Shown here in pieces: positions 1 through 12,064 of a stretch of DNA of 64,000 bases. The notes below the pieces were generated by a model. The model made no database searches. It was not told the origin of the DNA and saw only the letters and a list, made by a program, of their open reading frames with translations. The stretch comes from Scenedesmus sp. ARA3 (Eukaryota; Chlorophyta; Chlorophyceae; Sphaeropleales; Scenedesmaceae): NCBI GenBank assembly GCA_004335835.1, contig RWJK01000644.1, forward strand, positions 62,318-126,317. Direction: 5' to 3'. A program made the position numbers and the translations under genes. Each line of letters opens with the position of its first letter. Position 1 is the stretch's first letter.

Positions 1-2534
1 GGAAGGCAATGTGATCCACCCAGGCGCCCAGCGACCTGGCCAAGACGGCAGGGGGCAGATGACAGGCAGTGGTGGGTGCGCGGTGAGGGACCAGGACACC
101 GTGTGCTGAGACGCTTGCTGCCTTGTTATGCAATGCAGGCAAAGCAGGCAGGTGCCAGATGCAGATATAACACCAGCAGACACGCAGCATGCTGTGCTGC
201 TGCCGTCTGCTGGCAAGTGCCCCATAGACAGTATTGCACAGCAAGCGTGCCAGTTGAGGCGAGCACGGCTGGCAGACATCGGCCTCACAGGCAAGCCGCC
301 ACAAATAAACACAGCCGCGCTCACCTGCAGTATCTGCTCTCCATCATGACCTGGTTGCGGTGCAGCACAGCCTGGCTGATGCCGCGCGAGCCCAGCCAGT
401 CCAGCAGCTGCCTGCTCAGTGGCTGCAGCCGGCTCGTGTCTGGCGGCACAGCAGCAGCCTGCACCGTGCACCCACGCATGTATGCATGACCAGATGGCAG
501 CCAGCGGTTTGAGGATCCTCAAGAGCAAGGAATGTGCTGGGTACTCAGGTACTGCAGGTTCGCATTTTGCAGCAAGATGCTTGAACATGCTGGGCAAATC
601 ACCCACGGTGTACGCACTCAACAAAGCATGAACGCTGCAGCAAGCAGGCCGCCCCGCCTCACCTGCTGCTGCTTCACCACAGCAGTTGCACTGTAGCAGC
701 CGCAGCCGCTGCTGCTGCCACCAACCCCTCCGCCACCGCTGCTGCTGCTGCTGCTGCTGGACCTGCGCTGCCTGCTGCGCACTGTCACCCCTCCCGATTC
801 GCCGCAGGTAGCCCTGTGGCATATCCACATGGCAGTGCCGGCATCATCTAGCTTGATCGCAAAGCCGTCCTCACGGCTGCTGCCGCCCTGGCAATGAGGG
901 CACAGGGTTCGCTGCTGGCCAAAGCGCAGCTCAGGCAGCTGGATATCCCTGGCTGCAAGCAGCTCCTGCAGCTCCAGCAGCAGCTGTTCTTCACCCTGCT
1001 CTGTGTCATGCTGCGCAACCTGCTGCTGCTGCTGCTGCTGTTCACAGGAGGGCACAGGTGCATGCGGCGGCTGTCGCTGCTGCTGTTGGCGAGGTGCAGA
1101 AGCAGGCGCAGCACCAGTATATGGGCTGAGCGCATGCGCGTCACTCCGGGCCATGCTGCCGCCAGCATCTGCTGTGGCAGACTTGCCTGGTTCTGAGCCA
1201 GAGTGCACAGGTGGCAGCGTGACAGCTGCGCCTGCAAGGCTGCTACAGGCAGCCGGCTTGCTGCCGGCGCCTTGCTGCTTCCTGCTCCCACTGCTGCTGC
1301 TGCTGCTGCTGCTGCTTCCAGCTATGGGGCCCTTTTTGCTGCTGCCGCTGGACTTGCTGCTGCTCACGCTTTCACTATTGTCGCTGCTGCTGCTGCTGGC
1401 TGTTGAGGTGCGCCGCCGCCTGGTGCGTGCAGCAGCAACCTCCAGCACTGCTACATCAGCGGATACTGCTGTTGAGGTGCGCCGCCGCCTAGTGCGTGGC
1501 GCAGCAACCTCCAGCACTGCCACATCTGTGGACGCTGCTGCTACCACATTGCGGGCCCTAGCTGCAGCGGCTGCTGCCACGTTGTCAGCTGCTGCAGCAG
1601 CAGCCAATGCCTGCAGTCTGTCTGCTTGGTCTGCGCCGAACGCAACTGCTGCATCAGAGGTTGCAGACGCTTGCACCGCATAGTCGCTGTAGCGCAACCG
1701 GCGAGGCAGGTCGGCAGCAGCGGGAGGCGCAACAGGTACCATACGGGTGCGGGCCCGCTGTGCTGTCAGTGCCGGGGGTTGCGTGCTGCTCTGTTGCTGC
1801 CGCTGCTGCTGCTGCTGCTGCGGCGGCGGCGGTGATTGAGGCGCTGCTTGTTGCTGCATTTGCCATATGTCGGCTTCTGCACCAGTTGGGTGAGCAGCAG
1901 GTGCTGGCTGGCTCAAGAGCAAGCAACCTAACTGCTGCAGCTGCTTCTGCTGCTGCTGTTCTTGCTGCAGCAGCAGCGTGCCGAGCGGCAGAGGGCCGGC
2001 TGCGTAACCGCCGACTTGCTGCTGCTGTGCTGCTGTGCCTGTAGGCACATTGAAGACCTCCTGCTGGGCCGGCAGCTGCTGTGCTGTGCTGGAACTGCTC
2101 TCTGCAGGTGCAGTGCTCACTGTCATCCTGCTGCTTCTGCGGTACCTGCCACGTGTGCTGCTGCTACTGGTGCTGCCGCTGCTGCTGGCTGCAGGCCCAG
2201 AGGTGGCACGGCTGCATACACACCTTGCCTGCTGTCGGTGTGCAAGGAAGACACCTGACGCTGTCCTGCAAGCATAACGGGCCTCCCTGTGCGGCTGCAC
2301 TGTATACGGCTGTAGCAGGCACCGCTGGTAGCAAGCTGTGCTTGTTGCTTGTGCCACAATGAGCGGCCTGCTGCAAAACTGGCGCCGCAGTGCAGCTTGC
2401 AAGTGATGCGCTTGACTGTGCAGGCTGGTAACCATGATGCAACAAAGCGTCTGTCTCTTAACTTGTTGAACCTGTTGCTGCTGTTTCAGCAATGGCCACG
2501 GTTGGGTGGGCAGTTGTGTTATGCTTACTGGCAT
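1..2534 (-). CDS. TWINKLE-type organellar DNA primase/helicase, N-terminal part (runs off the left edge)
   Basis: Exons on the minus strand: 2534-663, 458-325 and 35-1 (continuing outside). The first exon starts with a basic, Arg/Ser/Ala-rich leader that looks like an organelle transit peptide; a second in-frame ATG at 2435 opens a cleaner leader. A long Q/S/A-rich spacer follows. Near residue 545 comes a TWINKLE/phage-T7-type primase zinc ribbon: CPHC, then about 25 residues later CHRATC. Exon 2 encodes LLDWLGSRGISQAVLHRNQV, which matches the segment after the zinc finger in plant TWINKLE. Exon 3 encodes WVDHIAF, the start of the RNA-polymerase domain. All junctions agree in phase. The family primes and unwinds mitochondrial and plastid DNA. 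TOPRIM and helicase parts must lie left of the window. It is divergent from a second TWINKLE gene at 3283. Confidence 0.8.
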
Positions 2535-3282
2535 GGGCAGTGCTGCTGGCGCACAGCAGCAGGCTGCCCCCTGCCAGTGGCTGCAAGAGCACTGAAGCCT
2601 TGCTAAAGTGGGTCAAGGAGCTTCAAGCGTATGATCATGGGCTGGTAGCGCAGTGATGGGAGCTGCGCTGGCCTGATGTCGAGCTGCTGCTTGCTTGCAA
2701 ACAAATGACAAAAAGGCGGGGAGTTCAATGGTCGGTGTCCACAAGCGGTAGATCGAGTGCGCATAAACGGCAGCCCAGTTCTTGAACATAAGATTTCGCA
2801 GCTGTTTCCGCGGAGTGTACACACTCTTCGTGAGCTTGACTGCCGTGTTACATGTCAGTCGTCTCGCAACTGCTACAGGACAAGCTCTGCATACGCACAA
2901 GGCTGCTAGTGAAGTACACCGTTTACTCACATCATTTTGTGAAGCTGTAGCATCAGCAGCCTTCATAGCCCTGTCATCAGCACAACACTGCAGTTCTTAG
3001 CACACAGCCACAGCAGCACCATGCACTTTGGACATGCATCAGCAGTATGCACGTTGTTTGCATAAGGAGCTTTCTAGTTGGGTCCATCTCTAGGTTCATG
3101 CTTGGCCTGCCGATCACTAGAGGCGCCTGCAACCAAGCTGGCCATGCAGCTTCAGCAGCTGAAGCAGCAGGAGCATCATCAAGGTCTGCGTCTGTCAAGC
3201 CGTTGATTGTGCATGCACTGGCACAAATCAACATTTGACAGCTTGCCCTTCGTGGTCTGGCGGTAGCCATGCATGTTGGCTG
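2535..3282. promoter_or_regulatory. Shared intergenic region of the two divergent TWINKLE genes
   Basis: This 748-bp gap separates the start codons of the two head-to-head TWINKLE genes, so both promoters and 5' UTRs must lie here. I see no ORF with coding character and no clear TATA box. Its role as promoter is inferred from gene arrangement only. Confidence 0.5.
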
Positions 3283-6200
3283 ATGCTGGCGGCGTGCAAC
3301 CATCCTCTGCTGTGTGTTGTGCCTGTTGTTGCTGCCAGGTGGCTGCAGGCCAGCAAACTGTATGCGCATGCAGCAGCTGGGCACTTGCGGAGAGGGCGCA
3401 TGCTGTCAACATTCTCAGCAGCACAGCAGAATGATGTTTCAGTCCCGGCAGCGGTGCCAGCCAGCCCCAACGGCACTGCCGCACCAGCCAGAAAGCCCAA
3501 ACCGACCAGGGCCAGTAGCAGCAGCAAGCAAACGCAGCAGGATGCAGCTGTGGCTGGACTCTTGCAGCCAGCTGCTCAAAGCAGCACCGCCACTAGCAGC
3601 AACCCGCAGCTTGTGTCACAACTGTTTCAGCAGCAGCAGCAGTCGTACCCGCAACAGAGTCCGCTGCAGCAGCCACTGTTTCAGCAGCAGCAGCAGCAGC
3701 AGCCGCCGCCGCTGCCGCAGCAGCTTCAGCAACAGCAATATGCAGCGCCTTTGTTGCCGCCCCAGCCCGCCAGGGCCAGGCCGCGCCCCAGGCGCTCCAG
3801 CACCACCTCAGCTGGTGACAGCCAGGCCAGCAGCAGCAGCAGCACGCCGTCTGCAGGGGCGTCAACAGCACGGAAAGACATGTATAGTGCGCCGGGAGAG
3901 TCACCACCAACATCAGGGACGACACTAGGTGAGCCTTTGCATGTTCAGTGCCAGTGGTGTGCAGTCCTTTTTTCGTGACTTTGCAGAAGCGTTTGCGTGG
4001 CACTGCAATCCCAGTCCGGTGCACCGGTTACTGAAACACACGCTGCTTTGCATACGCAGGACCCACTGCTGCAACTTTAGGCCCCCAGCAAGCAGCAGCT
4101 GGCCAGCAGCAGCCTGCCACTGCGGCTGCCGCAGCGGCAGCAGCAGCAGCAGCAGCCAGCAGCAGTGAGTTTGACATCGCTGTGCGCAACAAGTTCAGCA
4201 GTAGGCCGCAAGCAGCGCTGCAGCCGCCCAGCCAGCCGCCTTCTGCTGCAGCTGCAGCCTGGTGCGGGCAGCTGGGCATCAGCACCGCAGTGCTGCAGCA
4301 GTGGGGTGCAGGCATGGCTACTGTGCCACACCCTGAGACCAAGCAGCTGGTGAGCTGCCGGGCTTGGTGGCTTGCAGGAAGGCGCTGGCCGTACTAGTAC
4401 AGAAAGCAGCAGCATGTTGTCATGCAGGGTGCCTTGTCCTGGCTGCTGTCAGGCTGCTGGCTGTGCCATATGCGCCGTACTTTGAGCCGCCGCATCACAG
4501 CATGCTGGGGCTGCAGTGCGCAAGTGTAGCGCCTCGAGTGCAGCCCTAAAGGTCGCGGACGCCACAGCGCAAACAATGCTTGATACCCTGCTCCTCATGT
4601 CCCTGCTGCTGCTGCTGCTGCTACTGCCAGGTGGAGGTGCTGGCGCTGCCCTACTATCGGCGGGGTGCGCTGGTGGACATGCGCTGCCTGCTGCTGCAGG
4701 GCGGGCAGCTGGCCGGCAGCTGGCTGGCGGTGGGGGCGAGGGAGCTGTACATGCCACGCGGCCTGCAGGTGTGTTTTGCGCAGGCCAGGCAGCAGATTCT
4801 GGGTCCAGTGGTTGCATATTCTGTGTCCAGTGGAGAAGCTTGGGGTGACATGTCATGCATCATCTTACGTGTGATCACTTATTGGGTGTGTGCGCTGGTG
4901 CCCCAGCTGCTGCAGGAGCGTGCATGGACAGCCGCTGGCCTGCTTGCCTGTGCGTCACAACCCCTGATCAATAAAATTCAAGCTACTCCATGTACAACGA
5001 TGGATCTGTACATCGCCGTGGCGCGTGTGCAGGATGCGTCCAGCGTGGTGTTTGTCACCTGTGAGCTGGACGCGCTGCTGCTGTCTGCAGCTGGCTGTGC
5101 AGCCATCGCTGTCACACAGCAGACGCCTGTCTGGCTCGACACAGGCAGTGTGCAGCAGCCGCAGCAGCCGCAGCAGCAGCAGCAGAGTATAGGACAGCTG
5201 TCGCCCCTGCAGCAAGTGTTGCAGCTGCGGCAGCGGCAGCAGATGGCCCACCTGCAGCGGCAGCAGTGGCAGCGCCAGCAGCAGCAGCACCGCCACATAC
5301 CTGAGGACCCCAGGTTGCGGCTGTCTGGCTTAGCAGCTGAACTAGAGAAGCTTAGGCGGCAGTACGAAGCAGGAGCAGCTAAATCACAGGCCAGCAGCAG
5401 AAGTAGCAGCAGCAGCAGTCCAGGGTTTGAGGTAGAGGGCTTGATGGTCAGCAATGTGGCTCAGCCGGCGCCATCGGGGCTGTCGCTGCTGCTGCCGTCT
5501 GTGAGCACAGCTGTGATCGCGATGCCGCAGGGGCATGAGCGCAGCTGCAGCAGCTTGGTCGCCAGCCACCTTGCAGGACTGCTGGGTGAGGTGCATTGCA
5601 GGCACATGCAGTGGCCTGATGCATACCCAGCTGACGTAGCTGCGGCGGCGGCAGCAGCAGCAGCTGAGGCTGCGCTAGACCAGGAGCAGCTAGACCCGCA
5701 CCAGCTGCTGCAGCAGCAGCTGTCAGCGCTGCAGTCGGAGCTGCTGGCTGACCCCACTGCGCCGCCTGGCCAGGGCACCGGCTGGGATGTGCTGCTGCTG
5801 GCGGAGCTGCAGGGGCTGCAGGGTGTTGCTGCTGCTGTGGAGGGCGCATACGTGTGGCCCATTGCGGGGCTGGAGCGCTTCTCCGACTATGCGTACGACC
5901 TGCTCACCTACTACCAGATCCCCAGCATGGACGAGATCGCCCTGTCCACTGGCTGGCCCAGCCTGGACGAGTACTACAAGGTGGGTTTGCGGGCGTATGT
6001 GGACGGGGTGACACAGGCAAGGAGCGAATCATAAACGGGTGGGGAACGATTAGCAACAGCAGCGGCAGCGCAGCAGACGTGCCGTTCCCTGCAGTTGTAC
6101 CTTGCTGGTTGCGCCTGAGGTCAATTTCCATGCACAGGTCAATGCACTTGCCTGGTTGTGCACGACTTGCTGGAGTTGGCAACCGTCACACAACCTGTTA

Positions 6201-8137
6201 GACCAGCAGATCTCACCCTCATGCATGATCTGCTTACTGCTTACGCTGGCCACACCACGCTGCCGTGCTGCCTTATCATCAACTACTGCCGCCCTCGCCA
6301 CTTGCACTCCCCCACTCTGCTGTTCAAACCCCTCACAGGTTGCGCCGGGCGAGGTGACGCTGGTGACGGGCGTACCCAACAGCGGCAAGTCCGAGTGGCT
6401 GGACGCATTGGCGGTCAACCTAGCGCTGGACCACGGCTGGCGCTTTGCGGTGTGCAGCATGGAGAAGCGCCCGCGGGATCATGCACGGCAGCTGCTGGAG
6501 AAGATTGCGCGGCGGCCGCTGCTGTCTGCTGGGTATGCTGGCGAGGTGCCGCGCATGAGCTTGCAGGTGCGGCGGCAGTGGCAACAGCATGGAGCGCGCA
6601 TGTATGTAGGTTTCACGTTTGCTGTTGGTGTTAAGCAGCAGATTGATAGTTGACGACGGTTGAAGCGCTGGTGCGGGCTGGCGTGCTGGATGCCTGCGTG
6701 TTGAAACGTTGGCTCAGCAGGGCGTGTGGGGCTCCACGCAGGTAGCGCAGGACTTGCTGCATGTAGCGTGAAGTCATGCAAAGCATTGTCTGCTTGCTGT
6801 TGTCCACGTTTGCTATTGACTGCAATGGTGCAACAGCAACTTATGCCTCCTCCTGCTGTGTGTGTGTTGTGTCATGCGCAGGAGCTGGACCTGGCCTACA
6901 AGCAGCTGTGTGACCACTTCTTCGTGATTGCCAGCGGCGAGGACAGCATGCCCAGCATGGCCTGGCTGCTGGAGAAGGCCAAGGCAGCCAAGATACAGTG
7001 AGCAGCAGCATATAGCATGCAGCAGAGCTTACTTTTGTGTGCCGAGATGACTGCGGCTGGCTGATGAGTTCCAGGGCCATGGACTGCCCTGATGTGATGA
7101 CTGCATTCACGTGCCTTCAGGCAGCCTATTGTGCACATGCCATCTGCAACCTCTCAGTCAACAGTGTGCTGGAACTTGCGCTCCGTTGCCCGGCAGCCTA
7201 TTGTGCAGTGACCACCACGCTGCGCAGTAGGAAGCTGCTGCTGCATGCAGACTACCTGACCTGCACAGGCACAGGCTGATGTTTGCTGAGCACCTTACAC
7301 ACCAGTCTCACCCGCCACTTGTGCCGCACTCACCGCTGCAGGTTTGGCATCAGCGGGCTCATCATCGACCCCTACAATGAGCTGGACCCCACCCGCAGCT
7401 CAGGCAGCGCCAAGGAGCACGAGCACGTGAACGAGCTCATGGGCCTGCTGCGCCGCTTCGCGCGCGAGAACGGCGTGCACTGCTGGCTGGTGGCGCACCC
7501 GCGGCAGATGGGCAACATGTGGCGCGGGGAGCGCCCCGGCCTGCAGGACGTGTCAGGCGGCGCCAACTTCATGAACAAGACAGACAACGGGATCATCGTG
7601 CACAGGAATTGGGCCAAGCTGAAGGAGCTGCAGCAGCGCGCGGCAGCTGACAAGGCGGCCGGCAGCAGCAGCGGCAAGCGGCGGCCTGCACTGCCGCACA
7701 CCAGCAACGGCAACAGCAGCGATGCAGCAGCGGCAGCAGGGGATGGGCAGGCTGCAGTGAGCGAGGAGCAGCAGCAGCAGGCGCTGCATAACGCGGAGTT
7801 TGAGGTGCAGGTGATAGTGGAGAAGGTGCGCAACAAGACCACGGGCAGCAGGGGCCAGTGTGTGCTGGTGTATGACCGAGCGACTGGCAGGTATCACGAG
7901 CCTGATGAGGCGCCTGACAGGAGGGGGCTGCTGGATGATGCTCCAGTGTATACAGACAGCCCTGGCAGCCTGGAGGTGGTAGATTTGGGTGCAGCTGGTG
8001 CTGGGGAGCAGGGGCAGCAGGTGCAATCTGTTTATGGTGCTGAGCTGTGGGAGGGGCACAAGCAGCAGGAGGAGGTTGGCAAGGAGCCAGCAATGGCGCA
8101 GGCAGCGGAGAGTGCAGAGTTTGCCAGCAGCTCATGA
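3283..8137 (+). CDS. TWINKLE-like organellar replicative helicase with degenerate primase half
   Basis: Exon model: 3283-3928, 4060-4349, 4631-5980, 6339-6605, 6882-6997, 7342-8137; about 1,154 residues. A GT-AG intron at 4769-4915 is possible and would leave about 1,105. The first in-frame ATG (3283) gives a hydrophobic/basic leader fit for organelle import. The zinc ribbon of the neighbouring paralogue is absent. A weak RNA-polymerase-domain segment (QLGISTAVLQQWGAGM, later VEVLALPYYRRGALVDMR) is followed by a TOPRIM remnant (VVFVTCELDALLLSAAG) interrupted by a long Q-rich insert. The helicase is intact: Walker A GVPNSGKSE, Walker B LIIDPYNELD, motif H4 WLVAHPRQM and ANFMNKTDNGIIVHRNW. The expected role is unwinding of mitochondrial or plastid DNA as a hexamer. 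Loss of primase activity is inferred, as in animal Twinkle. Confidence 0.88.
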
Positions 8138-8341
8138 CGGCACTGTGTTGTGCTGTGACTTATGCTGGATGCAAAAATGGGTAAGAAAGGCTCTTCTTGA
8201 TCACATACGAAGGCAAGGGTGACCTCTGTGGATGTAGATTATGTTCACGCTGATGCCGTGGCTGATGGTGGCGTCAGTGGGTCTTTCTTACCCATTCTTG
8301 CATCCAGCACAAGTCACAGCACAACACAGTGCCGTCATGAG
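8131..8341. repeat. 61-bp inverted repeat (foldback) covering the TWINKLE-like stop codon
   Basis: Arms 8131-8191 and 8281-8341 are reverse complements with three mismatches, separated by an 89-bp loop. The left arm starts inside the last serine codon and supplies the TGA stop of the preceding gene, so the mRNA would end in a long hairpin. No clear target-site duplication flanks it. It may be a MITE-like foldback or a local inverted duplication. Confidence 0.9.
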
Positions 8342-9702
8342 GCAAGATGGGCGCCATGTGTATGATTCCCCGTCAGCTGTGTCGAGCCTCATAAGCAAAC
8401 ACAAAATCGATCCCAAAATCCCTCAGTTGTGGTGTTGTTGGCGAATATCGCACGCACAGCGGACCCTGAGACGGCAAGCCGCACACCAAACCCTGGCTGA
8501 CTGTTGTCCTGAAGTACAGCTTAAGCACGCCATGGAACAAGAATGCGCAGTCTCGCCGAACAGAAACAATTCTTCGGACTAAATCACTCATGCTACGTTT
8601 CAGCGCGTCTTGGACTGGGCAACTTCTTCAGAACACTGCAGCACGTTGGAGCATGCTTGCATGAACTGCGCTTTCAGAGTGCCACCAAGTGTCTCAGCAT
8701 GGATGTAGACAGCATAACAGACACTATAGCTAGACGGGCCTGTAGGCATGCTAGTGTCTCATGGTGTGGGCTGTTCTGCAGCAGCAATCATGTGAGCTGC
8801 CGCCTTCGCAAAGCCCTACAGCAGCATCTGCTGCACATCACCAGCAGGTGAGGAGCTACCTTGCACCTCATGCTTTCCAGCAACCGCAAAAGGCATCAGC
8901 AGTTCAGTGCCAGCAGCTTGAGCAGGGAACTGATGTCTGGGTTGCTGTTGCGTACACAAGCATTCTTCAGAGACACCATAGTTGTACTCACACCACTGAC
9001 TGCAGCAATAGTTCAAAGATTTAATTACATGCAGCCATGGATGACCTTGCAGGCATTCACTTGCACACAAGCAGGAAACACAAGCGGCTTGTTGAAATGC
9101 ATGTGTGCACAGCCACCACGCTCAACCATAGCGTGCACCTGTAATTTTTAACTGTTAGTTTGTGTCAGCAGTGGTGAAGAATGACCTTGCATGCCAGGTT
9201 CGGGATTATAATTTGCAGGGGTGGGCCGACCTGCCCCTGGTGGTCCTCACCACAAGGCAACACACCAAGCGGGCACCTCATGCTGTTCGTACTCGTGCTT
9301 ATCATTCAGTTGGATGTTTCTATACACTTTGAGCGTTCTTGAAGGCGTACTGCTTGTTTCAAGGTCGGCGCGTTTTCGGCATCGTGCAGTGTGTGCAGCC
9401 CACATGCAGCGATAATACCTGTTGCACATGCTTCACAGGTCACAGAAGAGCAGCAAAGGAAGATATCGGCTGAGCAGTGGCAATAACAAGAGAGCACGAG
9501 GTGGGTGCTGTGGTTGCGCCATCCAGCACTGTGCAGGCTGCAGTTAAGGCGGGCTTCCAGCACAGGCTTGACACAACTTGCCTACAGCACAGCGATGCTT
9601 TCTTGTGTTTTGCAGTCACCTTGGCCGTGTGGTGCACTGTGTTGCACATACATGCTGCCGCTGATCTGTTTGCCGTTGCAATTGTTTGTTGACTGTTTGC
9701 AG
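8342..9702. other. Stretch with no gene I can support
   Basis: It lies between the foldback and the first recognisable exon of the ankyrin gene. Short ORFs have no domain or splice support. The 5' exon(s) and promoter of the ankyrin gene may be here. A TGTAA at 9139-9143 could serve as poly(A) signal for the upstream gene, about 1 kb after its stop. Confidence 0.4.
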
Positions 9703-11549
9703 CACAAGGCAAGCAGGGGAGCTGGCAACAGGCAGACTCGGATGCAGCAACTTTGCAGGTGTCACTGCAGCAGCAGCTGCTGCATGCCGCGGCACATGGG
9801 GACGTGAGCAAGGTGCGCTACGCCACAGCAGCAGTAGCAGAGCAGCTTGTCCCCCTGACAGAATGACATGAGCAGCAATTGCCCTGGTCATCACTTGTCT
9901 TTTCATGTTGCCATCAGCCAAGCCTGCTCTGAGTCATCGGCACTCAATTCAATGAAAAGCACAACCGCAAAACCATCTTGTTCATGCCTGCTGTACCTCC
10001 TTGGCTCTTTCAGCAGCACCTTCTCACAAATGTCTGCGTGCTTCTTGCTCTGTTGCTCCCTGTTGGCAGTTGCGGCAGCTGGTGCAGCAGCAAGGCGTGG
10101 ACGTCAACCAGCCATGCGGGCCCCAGGGGCGCACCGCGCTGCACGCCGCAGCAGAGCACGGCCAGTGCAGCTGCTGCAGTGTGCTGCTGGAGCTGGGCGC
10201 TGACAGCTATATGTATGATGAGCGGCAGGTGTCAGCGCTGATGCTGGCTGCCATGCATGGCCACGAGCGAGTGGTGCAGGTATGCAGCTGCTGCCTCACC
10301 ATAACTGAGTTGTTGCCGACTAGGCTAATGCCCAGGCGGTGTTTTGTCCTGTGAGAAGTGTCTGCACTCCTGATGATTGCATTGTCAGTTTTGCCAGGTG
10401 CAGTTCCTGCAAGTGCTGTTTGCGCCGTGCTGTGCACCCCAGCACTGCACTGCGTCCCAGCTTCCTGGCTGCTGCTGGCACTGTGTGCTGCTAAACATGG
10501 TGCAACTCATCCACTTGCTGCTGCTGGTGCAGGTGCTGCTGGGTGCTGGCGCCGACGCCTTTGCAGTGGATGAGGGCGGCACAAATGCACTGCTGCTGGC
10601 AGCAAGCTGTGGCAGCGCCGGCTGCGTGCAGCAGCTGCTGGCAGAAGGTGTGGATGCAGACTATCACAACAGCGACCTTGGGGCTGGCGAGCATGCGCTG
10701 CTGGCTGCTGCTGCTGGCGGCTGGGTGCAGTGTGTGCAGCTGCTGCTGGCAGGTGGTGCACGGGTCAACAGGGCTGACAAAGAGGGGCGCACGGCGCTGT
10801 GGGTAGCAAGCAGGTGAGCAAGTGATTCGATGTTTCAGCTGTAGTTTACAGGCATCGCTACGTGATATCACATTGATGGTATGCTGGCGCTGCTGCCAGG
10901 CGCAGCGCCTCGCCTGCCCTGCAGTGTAAGCCTTGCCGGTTGAAAGAGATCACATAGTCTCGTCTTCTCCTGCGTTGTATGTTGTGACAAATGACGCCTA
11001 CTATGAAAAATGCATGTACGTGAATGCAACGGGGCATGTGCTGTGGCCTGACTTGCCAATGCCTGTTGCTGCTGTTTGCTTTGCTGCGGTGGCAGGGGTG
11101 GCCACATCGAGGTGGTGCGGCTGCTGCTCAGGCAGCCACGCATCAAACACATACAGCACTTCATCAGCGGTACATCGCCACTGCAGGCGGCACAGGCAGC
11201 CGGACATGCAGGCGTGGCCTCTCTCCTGGCTGCACACCTGGCAACGTGCCGACACCAGCAGCAGCAGCAGCTGCAGCAGCAGTCACAGGAGCAACAGCAG
11301 CAGCAAGTGCAAGAACACAGTAGTAGTGGTCAAATGCTTCATGACCAGCAGCAGCAGCAGCAGCAACAACGGCAGAAGCAGCGTGGGCAGCCACCGCGCC
11401 AGCAGCAGCACCACCACCAGCTCTCCAAGCAGGAGCCTGGCCAGCCCATTCGCAGGCCTGGTGCATCTGTCAACACAGGGAAGCCGTCGCATAGCCATGC
11501 AGCTGCTGCCACCATGTCAGCTGTGGCACACGTTGCTCTAGTGCACTGA
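9703..11549 (+). CDS. Ankyrin-repeat protein with Q/S-rich C-terminus (5' end not found)
   Basis: Exons recognised: up to 9812 (from an acceptor at 9702 or 9758), 10070-10279, 10533-10813, 11096-11549. All junctions keep phase. The peptide reads as consecutive ankyrin repeats: LLHAAAHGDVSKLRQLV, then GRTALHAAAEHGQ and LLELGADSYM, then SALMLAAMHGHERVV, LLGAGADAFAVDEGGTNALL, LLAAAAGGWVQCVQLLLAGG, GRTALWVASRGGHIEVVRLL, and SPLQAAQAAGHAGVASLLAA. That is about six repeats, followed by a Q-rich, disordered tail of about 120 residues. Ankyrin stacks bind proteins, and nothing here identifies the partner. The start codon is missing from my model; an upstream exon is expected in 8.4-9.7 kb. Confidence 0.75.
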
Positions 11550-12026
11550 CTGCTTGCAAAGGCAGGTGCAGAGTACTTGCAGGTCATGACACTGCGGGTT
11601 GTTTCAGGCAATGTGCGTTGCAGGCCTGCAAGCTGGTGCAGCCACATGTTGAGCAAAGTCGCTGGCAGTTTGAGCATTGCTGGGTGCATGCAGTCTACGC
11701 GGCTGAGTTGGACTTGCAGCATCTAGCCACCGTTGCTTTATAAAAGGTGGCACACTGTTGATGCAAGGCACAGGCATGCATACATTTTTTGTCCGATCGC
11801 AGAGTCAGCTGCATTGCCACTGCAGTCCCACTTCAAGAGCACATGCTCTTCGACCTCATCAAGTCACTTGTACAGTCAATCATCCTCAGCAGTAACCGGC
11901 TTTAATGTTGAGTCCATACATTCCATCTAAAGTGGATGCAGCTTTGCGGATGTGTTGCGCATGGTATTGGCTGCAGTAAAGTGATGTGCACGTGCCCTGG
12001 CTGATGCATGCGATGCATCTGAATTG

Positions 12027-12064
12027 AGTCATACTATAGTATCCTATCAGTCATACTATAGTAT
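12027..12064. repeat. Two 16-bp direct repeats, each with a 12-bp palindrome
   Basis: Copies at 12027-12042 and 12049-12064 read AGTCATACTATAGTAT. Each contains the perfect palindrome ATACTATAGTAT. The spacing is 22 bp, about two helical turns. Confidence 0.9.

Noticed and set aside
1003..2044. Plus-strand Leu/Ala-rich reading frames opposite the minus-strand TWINKLE gene
   Set aside because: They are antisense readings of CAG-rich codons. The opposite strand has a recognisable primase zinc ribbon and consistent splice sites.
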